Below, piece after piece: positions 8,016 to 15,245 of a DNA stretch of 36,471 nt. The notes beneath the pieces are model-generated. The model was given only the letters and a program-made list of their open reading frames with translations. It was not told the DNA's origin and made no database searches. Position 1 is the stretch's first letter. Each line of letters begins with the position of its first letter. Made by a program: the position numbers and the translations under genes. Source of the stretch: Mediterranea massiliensis (GTDB lineage: Bacteria > Bacteroidota > Bacteroidia > Bacteroidales > Bacteroidaceae); NCBI RefSeq assembly GCF_900128475.1, contig NZ_LT635834.1, forward strand, positions 161,428 to 197,898, read 5' to 3'.

Positions 8016-9269
8016 TTAATTCGTATCTTCGCCAAGAACCTTCTTCTTTATAAGTGGGTTATGGAATGAGCGGGATGTCTCGCTTTCCTTCCAATACAGA
8101 CAAACCACCGGATTCCCGACCTGGTCTGCCCACTCCATCAACCGTTTCGTCTGTTCCGACAGCTTCTGGTCCGGATTCAGCCGGAGATATTCGCTCAAAT
8201 GGACCAGATTGTCCGTCGGAACATAACCAACCAAACAGGTATCGGTCGCTTCCACCGGATTCATCTGGCACTGAAGCAAATCGTTCTCAAGCCATCCGGC
8301 ATAGAATTGGGAGGACCGCTTGTCATATAGCAAGTCCGTACATTCGCCACCGACAAATGCCTGAACATACAGATAACGGCTGTTTTCCCAACAACTGTTG
8401 AATCCGTATACAGGCCAATACTTCTTCACCACATCCGTCACTGGCATTTCCGGACGCACCCTGTCGGGCGTATCCTGAGGAGGATTGTCTTTCCCGAAGT
8501 CCAAGGTGTATTTGATCTCCACCGTATCGGCCGAAGCGAGGGAATAAATACGGTTGGACAACGGATGGGAAAACAAAATCCCCTTATCATCCGGCAAATG
8601 TGTAAAGACGCGTTTCTGCTGATAGGACGGGATGAGCTTCCCTTCCCAATGACTATACCCCTGCACAAAACTTTTCCGCCTGAGACCCTCCGCCCGATAC
8701 GTATCCAGCAAAGCAGGTTTCTCCGTATCACCTCTCTTCACGTTATCCGCATAGACAGCCACCGAACGATCCGGCAAAAGTGCCATTTCAAATCCCCGGC
8801 TCTCCATCACGCATTCGCGTACAAACGTACCGTCCAACGAGAAATACATCAGCTTGGGAGGAAAAGTCAACAGGCAAACCGTGCTGTCCTCCTCCGAAAC
8901 GTCAAATCCCCGGATGGACAGATATTCCTCCCGGCCCTGCCCGCGCCGGTCGATACGCGCCATTCCCTTTCCCCGACGGTCGAAGACAAGCAGTTCGTCC
9001 CCGCTGAGCACAAAGAAGCGGTTGAGCGCATAACGGAACTGACGGATGTCGGCCACCAGAAAATCGGCCACCGTGTCCAGCGGAACAATCTCCACCCGGG
9101 AGAACAGATCCGAATACTTCTGCCGCAACGGCAAAGCCTCTGCATACGACAAGACCTTGCCGACAGCCTCCTGTCCTTCTCCCTTCTTTTCAGGAAAAGA
9201 ACAGGATACCACCAGCAGACTGCCCAAAAGTATGTACAAGCTTTTTCTCATCATCTTATTCTCAATCAT
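8016..9269 (-). CDS. Six-bladed beta-propeller lipoprotein 2
   Basis: The 417-residue product starts with a lipoprotein signal, with C23 in LLVVSC as the likely lipidation site. The segment FSRVEIVPLDTVADF at the mature N-terminus matches FSSIELIPLETSDSI in propeller 3, so the two are paralogs, and a repeating beta pattern follows. The family (DUF5128-like) has no known enzymatic activity. ATG at 9269 has AAAGGGG five bases upstream; the Met codons at 9254 and 9251 are alternatives. The frame stays open upstream into the IS982 end. Its 3' end (8050-8087) has a broken copy at 11833-11871. The promoter has probably been changed, as only 30 bases separate it from the IS element. Confidence 0.82.
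   Translation of the reverse strand: MIENKMMRKSLYILLGSLLVVSCSFPEKKGEGQEAVGKVLSYAEALPLRQKYSDLFSRVEIVPLDTVADFLVADIRQFRYALNRFFVLSGDELLVFDRRGKGMARIDRRGQGREEYLSIRGFDVSEEDSTVCLLTFPPKLMYFSLDGTFVRECVMESRGFEMALLPDRSVAVYADNVKRGDTEKPALLDTYRAEGLRRKSFVQGYSHWEGKLIPSYQQKRVFTHLPDDKGILFSHPLSNRIYSLASADTVEIKYTLDFGKDNPPQDTPDRVRPEMPVTDVVKKYWPVYGFNSCWENSRYLYVQAFVGGECTDLLYDKRSSQFYAGWLENDLLQCQMNPVEATDTCLVGYVPTDNLVHLSEYLRLNPDQKLSEQTKRLMEWADQVGNPVVCLYWKESETSRSFHNPLIKKKVLGEDTN
8050..8087 (-). repeat. 3' end of propeller 2, copied at 11833-11871
   Basis: These 38 bases near the end of the propeller 2 coding region match 11833-11871 with one substitution and one extra G in the other copy. The surrounding sequence does not match. 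Confidence 0.85.
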
Positions 9270-9299
9270 ATATACCCCTTTATAAATTTCAATATCTAT

Positions 9300-10337
9300 T
9301 TAACGTGAGTTCGATATAAAATTAGAAAATAGCCAGTTGTCCGTCATTGACAAAGTTTACATCAATGGCGGGCTTTTTTTCAAAAAAACAATATGCTGCT
9401 ATAGCCGACAAAGAGTTGGCTATAAAGTTATTGAACGAACGATGTCTGGAATGTTCTATCTGTGCAATGTTCTTCAGCTCGTCATTGACCGTTTCAATCA
9501 AGGCCCTTTTTCTGAGCAGGATCTTGTCGGCAATGCTCATCAGCGAGTTCTTCATATTGTTTTTAACTTTAGTGACAAGCTGAATGCCATTAAGGAAAAG
9601 GTTCTCGAAGAGAGCCTGGCCAATATATCCCTTGTCAGCACATAGTTTTCCTTTGATGTTTTCCAGAAACTTACCCTGCTTCAAAGGCTCCCGGTCATCC
9701 ACGTTTCCAGGAGTAAACATAAAATTGAGGATTTCCCCTTTGTCATTGATTATCAGATGTAGTTTGAATCCGAAGAACCATCCCATAGAACATTTTCCAC
9801 GCTCGGCAAGTCCTTCAAATGTCTTATGAATAAGGATTCTTTGGTTACGGCAGACACGTAAAGGAGTGGAGTCGACAAAACTGATGCCGGTACATGCCCC
9901 CAAAAGAATCTTTTTGATAAAAATGGTCAGAGGAAGCAGCACTTCCTTCTCCAGTTCTACGAAACGGTTATAGGATACCAAACGTGGGAAAAGGTGTTTC
10001 AGATGTTTACAGACATATTCCTTGTAGTAATGCTTGAAACAGCGAAAACCACCGGAGTGAAACAGGATTAGAATAACCATAATCTCAGCATCATTCATAC
10101 GGTTAGGCTTGTTACGATGCCTGGTTTTCTTATCCTCAATCATATATTTTTCCTGTTGCAATGTAAATTCCTTGCAAAAATCATCGGCCATACAATAAAT
10201 CTCTGTAACTTTAGACTCTGGAAACATAGTGGTAATCGTTTAAATCTTATAATTCAGCACTATAAATTTAATACTTTTATCGCTATGTTTCTAATTATCA
10301 CTGAAATATATTTATTTTTATTTCGAACTCACGTTAA
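9300..10337 (-). mobile_element. IS982-family insertion sequence, about 1.04 kb
   Basis: Terminal inverted repeats of 22 bp with one mismatch bound the element: TTAACGTGAGTTCGATATAA at the left end (from 9300), and its counterpart ending ...CGAACTCACGTTAA at 10337. One transposase gene fills it. I find no convincing target duplication: the left flank ends AATATCTAT and the right flank begins TTTATACAA. With the missing 3' part of the gene it interrupts, this suggests a deletion beside the element after insertion. Confidence 0.9.
9322..10227 (-). CDS. IS982-family transposase (DDE)
   Basis: The 301-residue product matches the IS982 transposase layout. The N-terminal helical part contains MNDAEIMVILILFHSGGFRC, a typical IS982 segment. 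The DDE catalytic residues likely lie in SFVDSTPL, in the region LCADKGYIGQ, and in IETVNDELK. The family uses one uninterrupted reading frame, and this copy is intact, so it may be active. The gene sits inside well-matched inverted repeats. The base composition is AT-rich compared with the core genes. Confidence 0.93.
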   Translation of the reverse strand: MFPESKVTEIYCMADDFCKEFTLQQEKYMIEDKKTRHRNKPNRMNDAEIMVILILFHSGGFRCFKHYYKEYVCKHLKHLFPRLVSYNRFVELEKEVLLPLTIFIKKILLGACTGISFVDSTPLRVCRNQRILIHKTFEGLAERGKCSMGWFFGFKLHLIINDKGEILNFMFTPGNVDDREPLKQGKFLENIKGKLCADKGYIGQALFENLFLNGIQLVTKVKNNMKNSLMSIADKILLRKRALIETVNDELKNIAQIEHSRHRSFNNFIANSLSAIAAYCFFEKKPAIDVNFVNDGQLAIF

Positions 10338-10612
10338 TTTATACAACTAGTACATGATAAAGAAGAGTAATAACATATCAACGCTATCGAATCCTTTATT
10401 TCCGGTATGTCAACGGGCCGATTATTATTCAACAATGCCTCATGCATATTTTCTTCTATATATATACGTTCAAATGGCATCATCTCATTCTCCACTTTTT
10501 CATATTTTATATCCTCCACATAGAAACTCCAATAAATGGAAGAAAAGATAACTACACACAACATGATGCCAGTTAATACCATTTGCATATATAGTAACAA
10601 CTTTATTTTCAT
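10334..10612 (-). pseudogene. Membrane-anchored CxxC thiol protein, 3' end removed by the IS982 insertion
   Basis: The remaining 92 codons begin with a hydrophobic segment (about residues 4-28) and end in SIALICYYSSLSCTSCIN. The beta strand followed by CxxC looks like the start of a thioredoxin-like or other thiol domain. The stop codon TAA (10334-10336) lies inside the inverted repeat of the insertion sequence, and the last Asn codon borrows one base from it. No continuation is found on the other side, where only 30 bases precede the next gene, so the 3' part has been lost. The gene follows propeller 3 in the same direction with only 6 bases between them, so the two were probably co-translated. 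Confidence 0.75.
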
Positions 10613-10618
10613 CTCAAA

Positions 10619-11779
10619 TCATTTCTTGAAAACATATTTAACAATAATCGGATTATTTTCCAACGTTATATATTTGTATCGTTCTGCATCCTTACCTGAC
10701 AAAACCTGAGGAGAGACCGCTTTGTACAATTCCTTAGGATACAACAAGGAATACAATGCCTCTTCATCCATATAGAAAGGAAAACTTGAACAGTTTTCTT
10801 CGTAATACGAAAAAGAACAGACTTTACCTTCCCGCTTATCCACTATCAGATGCATAGGTCTATTCTGATAAGAAAAACTGCAAATGTAATAATGGGAATT
10901 TTCTCCGTATGTAATGAAACAAGTCGCCTTTTTGGTTCCCTCGGCATGCCTATGACGTATATAGTACTTTATATCTTTATCCGGCAGGTCGGAAAGGAGC
11001 AGATTTGCCTTCCCAAAATCAAAATGATATTTGGACGAAAAAGTCCCCAAACTGTCCGCTACAAAAACCTCACCGTTATAGCCTTGAACAAAATGAACCG
11101 TATCCCCATACAAATAGAAAGGAGAAAACGTGTGATGATAAGGTGTCTTGAAAAAAAGAAAACTCGGCAAATCATAATCCTCCTTATAAACCTGCTCTTT
11201 CAAAGCATCATACCATATCATTTTGTTTCCATTACGGGAAGAGGAAAATATCAGATATTTGGCGGGCGACAAGGATATGAATTCATGTACAGCAGATATC
11301 CCTTCTCCTCTTAAAGAAATTTTCTTTTTAAACGATGTGCCGGATTCATCATACACAAATATATCTCCAAAATCGGATAAAATCTCAAGATTACCAGTAA
11401 AATGGTTAAATTGCAAACAAGCCAATGTGCTATACTCCCCAGGGCCTGCACCATAATGATTGATTGACTTGATGAAATGCCCTTTTTCATCAAATTCCCA
11501 CAACTGATTTTCCTTACCCACCAATAAATAGAACCTATTTTTAAATACAGCCATTTGACGTAAAGGAGCACCCATCAATATACTATCGGAAGTTTCCAAG
11601 GGTATCAATTCTATTGATGAAAAAAGATCGAACAACGAAATTTTACTCTTTTCGTCAAGATTCACCACCACAGCCTTCTCTTCATCAACTCTATTGATTG
11701 TGCTAACACATCCACTGCAAATAACAATCAGCGACATCAAAACGATATAAACAACTTTTCCACTCATAATCAAACTCAA
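10619..11779 (-). CDS. Six-bladed beta-propeller lipoprotein 3
   Basis: The 386-residue product has a lipoprotein signal peptide ending in VICSGC, with C24 the likely lipidated residue. The mature part starts with SLFDLFSSIELIPLETSDS, closely similar in layout to propeller 2, and continues with repeated strands of a six-bladed propeller (DUF5128-like). GAGPGEYSTL is a typical motif of this family. ATG at 11779 and ATG at 11767 are both possible starts. The codons are much more AT-rich than in the flanking housekeeping genes, a sign of recent acquisition. The molecular role is unknown. Confidence 0.82.
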   Translation of the reverse strand: MSLIMSGKVVYIVLMSLIVICSGCVSTINRVDEEKAVVVNLDEKSKISLFDLFSSIELIPLETSDSILMGAPLRQMAVFKNRFYLLVGKENQLWEFDEKGHFIKSINHYGAGPGEYSTLACLQFNHFTGNLEILSDFGDIFVYDESGTSFKKKISLRGEGISAVHEFISLSPAKYLIFSSSRNGNKMIWYDALKEQVYKEDYDLPSFLFFKTPYHHTFSPFYLYGDTVHFVQGYNGEVFVADSLGTFSSKYHFDFGKANLLLSDLPDKDIKYYIRHRHAEGTKKATCFITYGENSHYYICSFSYQNRPMHLIVDKREGKVCSFSYYEENCSSFPFYMDEEALYSLLYPKELYKAVSPQVLSGKDAERYKYITLENNPIIVKYVFKK

Positions 11780-11924
11780 TATATTATAACCATCTGCTTA
11801 CTCTTTTTTAATGAAGCGTGTTAAATGTTGGCATAAGTGGGTTATGGAATGAGCGGGGATGCCTCGCTTTCTTACACAGGGCATATCCCCCTCATTCCTC
11901 AACTTCAATTTCAATCACCGTCCG
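11780..11924. other. Gap between NVEALA peptide 2 and propeller 3, holding a propeller relic
   Basis: The only recognisable content is the 39-base relic at 11833-11871. The rest (AATATATTATAACC, ATGAAGCGTG and similar) shows no intact frame or clear promoter box. Confidence 0.5.
11833..11871 (-). pseudogene. Relic of the 3' end of a propeller gene
   Basis: It matches 8050-8087 (38 bases) with one added G in GGGG and one T/C change. Read on the minus strand it gives ESEASPLIP followed by a stop, where the intact gene gives ESETSRSFHNPLI, so the frame is broken. It lies directly after NVEALA peptide 2, where an intact propeller would be expected, and suggests that a second peptide-propeller pair was lost by deletion. 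Confidence 0.7.
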
Positions 11925-12149
11925 TCAATACTCCCCTGTTATCACTTTAACCTTGCGGTCATTCAAAGGACAATCAAGCGAACCGTAGCCCAAACAATAG
12001 ATATTGTGGCCATACTCGTTATCGGCCAACGCCTCCACATTCTCGCGCAACAAATCGGCGGCCGGCTCCCCCTTTTCGGAGATTACTGATACCGTTACTG
12101 AAAACAGAATCAAAGCGGCCATACCTGAATAAATGACTTTATTTCTCAT
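11925..12149 (-). CDS. NVEALA-family secreted peptide 2
   Basis: The 74-residue product has an N-terminal hydrophobic segment (residues 6-23) and the motif NVEALA at residues 37-42 (LLRENVEALAD). Two cysteines follow at 52 and 60 in YCLGYGSLDCP. The C-terminus is short and basic (DRKVKVITGEY). It shares only the signal layout and the motif with peptide 1, so the two exported parts are very different. It is the first gene after the membrane regulator, with an array of GTTACATTTG repeats between. Function is unknown in the family. Role as a signal peptide for the regulator or ligand for the propellers is inference. Confidence 0.85.
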   Translation of the reverse strand: MRNKVIYSGMAALILFSVTVSVISEKGEPAADLLRENVEALADNEYGHNIYCLGYGSLDCPLNDRKVKVITGEY

Positions 12150-12189
12150 ATGATATCAATTTATGTGCTATAAAGGTCTGATAAAAGAT

Positions 12190-12262
12190 AGAGAAAAAAA
12201 CAAAGGCCGTTACATTTGCTGTTACATTTGATTCCTGTCATTTGTAACAATGTGTAACGGCC
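12190..12262 (-). terminator. Double-stem hairpin and T-run after the regulator gene; also possible operator
   Basis: GGCCGTTACA (12205-12214) pairs perfectly with TGTAACGGCC (12253-12262). A second inner stem is formed by GTTACA (12221-12226) and TGTAAC (12243-12248). On the minus strand the hairpin is followed by TTTGTTTTTTTCTCT (12190-12204), so it is a good intrinsic terminator for the regulator gene. It also contains GTTACATTTG twice, 12 bases apart, and lies about 55-115 bases before the NVEALA peptide 2 start, where an operator could sit. Confidence 0.75.
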
Positions 12263-12284
12263 GTTTTAAGACCTGATTATCAAT

Positions 12285-13349
12285 TCATTTTCCTATTTCA
12301 TCCGAAAGAAGGAGATGGTAATAATTTTCCTCGCTTACAATACCCACACCAAGCAATTTCAGTTTCTCACGCAAACGGGTCAGCGTTGTACGAAGATTGG
12401 AAGAAGCATTTTTGTCACTGATTTTCGGCCAAAACAGCTGTCTTAACACAGCCTTTTCCACCCGCAAACCTTCCGCTTCCAGGAAACAGGTCAACATCCG
12501 GATTTCCCGATCGGTCAGTTTTTCCGTTCCACCCGGTCCACACAAAAGTCCACTTTCAAGCTCCACGCTTCCAACGCCCAGGCGAATAACCATACAGTCC
12601 TTCCCTGATTCAGTATCCGCCACCGCACCTACCGGCGGAGCTGGAACGCACGCCTCGTCCGTTTCCGTCTTCCTGCAACTCCACCTATATCTGCACCAAT
12701 GGCACAACCCGGCACAACCCAAACAACAAATTTCCCCCACAAGTAGCGCAAGCAACCAGTCTGTCCACCCCAACAACCTGCAACGACCAACAGAGGAGAA
12801 AGCAACAGCTTCCAGTTCACAATAAAGCCCAGCATACCGGACACAGATACTATCGGCATGCGCCACCGAAACAGAATCGGGCAGACAGACCACTTGCCTG
12901 CTCCCCGGCAATCTCAACCGAAGCCCCACTGAAGAACTGGAGACCTGCTGACCATCCAAAATCTGCCGCCAACGACTATACAAGCTGTCGGCTGCCATCG
13001 GAACATCCAACATCCAATAGGTATGGGTGACACGTACAGACCTGCTATCACCGATATTATGACAATACTTCCCCTTGGGAACAGCATAATAAAGCCTTCC
13101 CTGCTCTGTCTCCATATAGCCCTTCACCGTATCCGGCAAGTTTTCATCCAAATCATCCAATTCGGCAGATACGGGTATATTTCCGGTATCCCGAACCGCC
13201 AGTTCCCGACGCAGGGCCTCCGTCAGGGTCTCACCTATCAAGGTTTTATAGTCCCGCCACTTGCTGCCGGAACGCACCTCTGCAAAAAACAATGCACACG
13301 CGGCACCAGCCAGCAGGCAAACATAAAAAGGAAGTCTTCGGTTTTTCAT
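12285..13349 (-). CDS. Membrane-spanning winged-helix regulator with periplasmic domain
   Basis: The 354-residue product has a transmembrane segment at about residues 6-24, a predicted periplasmic domain at about 25-195, a second transmembrane segment at about 195-217, and a cytoplasmic C-terminal part. Residues 253-348 form an OmpR/PhoB-type winged helix: LTDREIRML, then an FWPKISDKNASSNLRTTLTR recognition-helix region and a final YYHLLL wing. Both membrane segments and the DNA-binding domain in one chain suggest one-component transmembrane signalling. It is unlike ToxR/CadC, in which the DNA-binding domain precedes the single membrane span. It lies directly upstream of the NVEALA and propeller genes, so control of these is likely but unproven. 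The periplasmic part matches no family I recognise. Confidence 0.82.
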   Translation of the reverse strand: MKNRRLPFYVCLLAGAACALFFAEVRSGSKWRDYKTLIGETLTEALRRELAVRDTGNIPVSAELDDLDENLPDTVKGYMETEQGRLYYAVPKGKYCHNIGDSRSVRVTHTYWMLDVPMAADSLYSRWRQILDGQQVSSSSVGLRLRLPGSRQVVCLPDSVSVAHADSICVRYAGLYCELEAVAFSSVGRCRLLGWTDWLLALLVGEICCLGCAGLCHWCRYRWSCRKTETDEACVPAPPVGAVADTESGKDCMVIRLGVGSVELESGLLCGPGGTEKLTDREIRMLTCFLEAEGLRVEKAVLRQLFWPKISDKNASSNLRTTLTRLREKLKLLGVGIVSEENYYHLLLSDEIGK

Positions 13350-13372
13350 CTATACTCACGTTATTCTCATTG

Positions 13373-13399
13373 CAAAAATAAGAAAAAAACTGATTTCAA
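13373..13399 (-). promoter_or_regulatory. Bacteroides promoter of the regulator gene
   Basis: TTG (13397-13399) and TATTTTTG (13373-13380) lie 16 bases apart on the minus strand, 24 bases before the start at 13349. The spacing is shorter than the usual 19-21, so the upstream element is uncertain while the TAnnTTTG box is clear. Confidence 0.55.
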
Positions 13400-13537
13400 C
13401 CATTTCTTCATCCACACTTCCAACCTGCACGGACGAATCAGAAGAAAGACAAGCCCAATCCTAACAAGCAGGAGCGACCTTTTTCCTCCCCTTTCCCCGA
13501 GTGAGGGAAAGGTTTTTCCCGTTTGGGAAGGCGCATA
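13400..13537. other. Non-coding gap downstream of the sulfatase terminator
   Basis: A small hairpin CCTTTCCC/GGGAAAGG (13490-13497 with 13505-13512) lies in a run of C/T-rich sequence. A 66-codon frame on the minus strand reads through here but has low-complexity, repeat-like content and no family. I see no gene. Confidence 0.45.
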
Positions 13538-13579
13538 GAAAAGCCCGCTACCGGAGGTATGAACCATCCGGTAACGGGC
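13538..13579 (-). terminator. Intrinsic terminator of the GH20-sulfatase operon
   Basis: A 13-bp stem with one mismatch (13543-13555 with 13567-13579: GCCCGTTACCGGA / TCCGGTAGCGGGC on the minus strand) is followed by TTTTC. It lies 55 bases after the sulfatase stop codon. Confidence 0.85.
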
Positions 13580-13634
13580 ATCTAATTATTCTTACAGCAA
13601 TCCTGCGGAAACGGTTCCGGCTGTGCCGGAAACT

Positions 13635-15233
13635 TTATTTCTGCCGGACCTTTGCCGCCTGAAGTTTCTCCTCAATGGGGTCCTTGTACTGGGCCTGGAG
13701 TTTCTTCAGCTCGGCGTGCAGGTCGCGGGTCACTTCCTCGTAGCCCGGCTTGCCATAAAGGTTGTTCATTTCCTTGGGGTCTTCCTGGAGGTCGTAGAGT
13801 TCCCACTCGTCGATGTCGTTGTAGAAGTGGATGAGCTTGTAGCGCTCGGTGCGCACACCATAGTGGCGCTTCACCATGTGCTCGGCCGGATACTCGTAGA
13901 AGTGGTAGTAGAGCGACTTGCGCCAGTCGGCCGGCTTCTCGCCGCGAAGCAGGGGCAGCAGGGAGGCGCCCTGGATGTCGTCGGGGATGGGCGCTCCGGC
14001 CAGGTCGAGGAAGGTGGGCGCGTAGTCGATGTTCTGAACCAGCTGCGGGATGTCGCCACGCGTCTGGAAGTCCTTGGGCAGACGCATCACAAGCGGCGTG
14101 CGCATGGACTCTTCGTACATGAAACGCTTGTCGAACCAGCCGTGCTCGCCCATGTAGAAGCCCTGGTCGGAGGTATAGACCACGAGGGTGTTGTCCAGCA
14201 GGCCCTTCTCCTTCAGGTAGTCGAGCACACGGCCCACGTTGTCGTCGAGCGACTTCACCACCTTGGCATAGTCGCGCATGTAGCGCTGGTACTTCCATTC
14301 GGCCAGCTCGCGTCCCTGCGGGTTCTTCTTGTAGAACTCCTCGATGATGGGTGCGTAGAAGGCATCGTACTGGGCACGCTCTTCGGGCGTCAGACGGCCA
14401 ATGAAGGCTTCATAAGTTCCCTTGAGCGGTGACTTGAGGTCCTTGTGGTACATCTTCGTGTCGTACATGATGTCCATATCCTTCCAGATGCTCATCTCCT
14501 GCGCAGCGGCGGCCGGACGGCCTTCGTAGTCGTCATAGAAGTTGTCGGGCATGGGGAAAGTCTTGTCCTCGTAGAGGGAGAGATACTTCAGCTCGGGCAG
14601 CCAGTTGCGGTGGATGGCCTTGTGGTGGATGAAGAGGCAGAAAGGTTTGTCCTTGTCGCGCCGGTTCTCCATCCAGTCGATACTCTTGTCGGTGATGAGG
14701 TTGGTCAGATAGCCTTTCTCCGTGACGGTATCGTTCTGCATGGTGATGAAGCGCGGGTTGTAGTAGTCGCCTTGGCCGGGCAGGATTTCCCAATAGTCGA
14801 AGCCGGTGGGCAGGCTTTCGAGGTGCCACTTGCCGACGATGGCCGTCTGGTAGCCCGCCTGCTGGAGCAACTTGGGCATGGTCTGCTGGGAGCCGTCGAA
14901 CACGCAGGTGGTGTTGTCCGTGAAGCCGTTGGCGTGGCTGTGCTTGCCCGTAATCATGCAGGCACGGCTGGGGCCGCTCAGCGAGTTGGCCACGAAGCTG
15001 TTGGTGAAGCGCACACCGTCGGCGGCGATGCGGTCGAGGTTGGGCGTCTCGATGTAGCGGCGGTCGTAGCAGCTCATCATCTGCGCCGTGTGGTCGTCGG
15101 TCATGATGTAGACGATGTTGTAGGGCTTGGCCTCGGCCTTCTTCTGCGCGGAGCAGGACGAGAGGAGGGGCAACACGGCTGCCGTGCCCGAAAGCGAGTA
15201 CAGCAGCGAGGTGGAGAGGTGGAAATTCTTCAT
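13635..15233 (-). CDS. Serine-type sulfatase (lipoprotein, probable GlcNAc-6-sulfatase group S1)
   Basis: The 532-residue product has a lipoprotein signal with C27 in LLSSC. It has the sulfatase fold: metal ligands DD at 46-47 (YIMTDDHTAQ), the formylglycine site S86 in SGPSRA, and YTSDQGFYMGEHGWFDKR. Because the site is Ser-x-Pro-Ser-Arg, activation needs an anaerobic sulfatase-maturing enzyme, which is not in the window. The overall layout is like the mucin or heparan GlcNAc-6-O-sulfatases of B. thetaiotaomicron, which is family similarity, not proof of substrate. It ends a two-gene operon and follows the GH20 gene after 12 bases, so sulfate and GlcNAc are probably removed from the same glycan at the envelope. 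Confidence 0.9.
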   Translation of the reverse strand: MKNFHLSTSLLYSLSGTAAVLPLLSSCSAQKKAEAKPYNIVYIMTDDHTAQMMSCYDRRYIETPNLDRIAADGVRFTNSFVANSLSGPSRACMITGKHSHANGFTDNTTCVFDGSQQTMPKLLQQAGYQTAIVGKWHLESLPTGFDYWEILPGQGDYYNPRFITMQNDTVTEKGYLTNLITDKSIDWMENRRDKDKPFCLFIHHKAIHRNWLPELKYLSLYEDKTFPMPDNFYDDYEGRPAAAAQEMSIWKDMDIMYDTKMYHKDLKSPLKGTYEAFIGRLTPEERAQYDAFYAPIIEEFYKKNPQGRELAEWKYQRYMRDYAKVVKSLDDNVGRVLDYLKEKGLLDNTLVVYTSDQGFYMGEHGWFDKRFMYEESMRTPLVMRLPKDFQTRGDIPQLVQNIDYAPTFLDLAGAPIPDDIQGASLLPLLRGEKPADWRKSLYYHFYEYPAEHMVKRHYGVRTERYKLIHFYNDIDEWELYDLQEDPKEMNNLYGKPGYEEVTRDLHAELKKLQAQYKDPIEEKLQAAKVRQK

Positions 15234-15245
15234 ATAAATAAGGTA

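Noticed and set aside
9291..10347. Target site duplication of the IS982 element
   Set aside because: Flanks AATATCTAT and TTTATACAA share no direct repeat of useful length.
13367..13567. 66-codon minus-strand gene between the regulator and the sulfatase
   Set aside because: It runs through a terminator and low-complexity sequence and has no signal or family motif.
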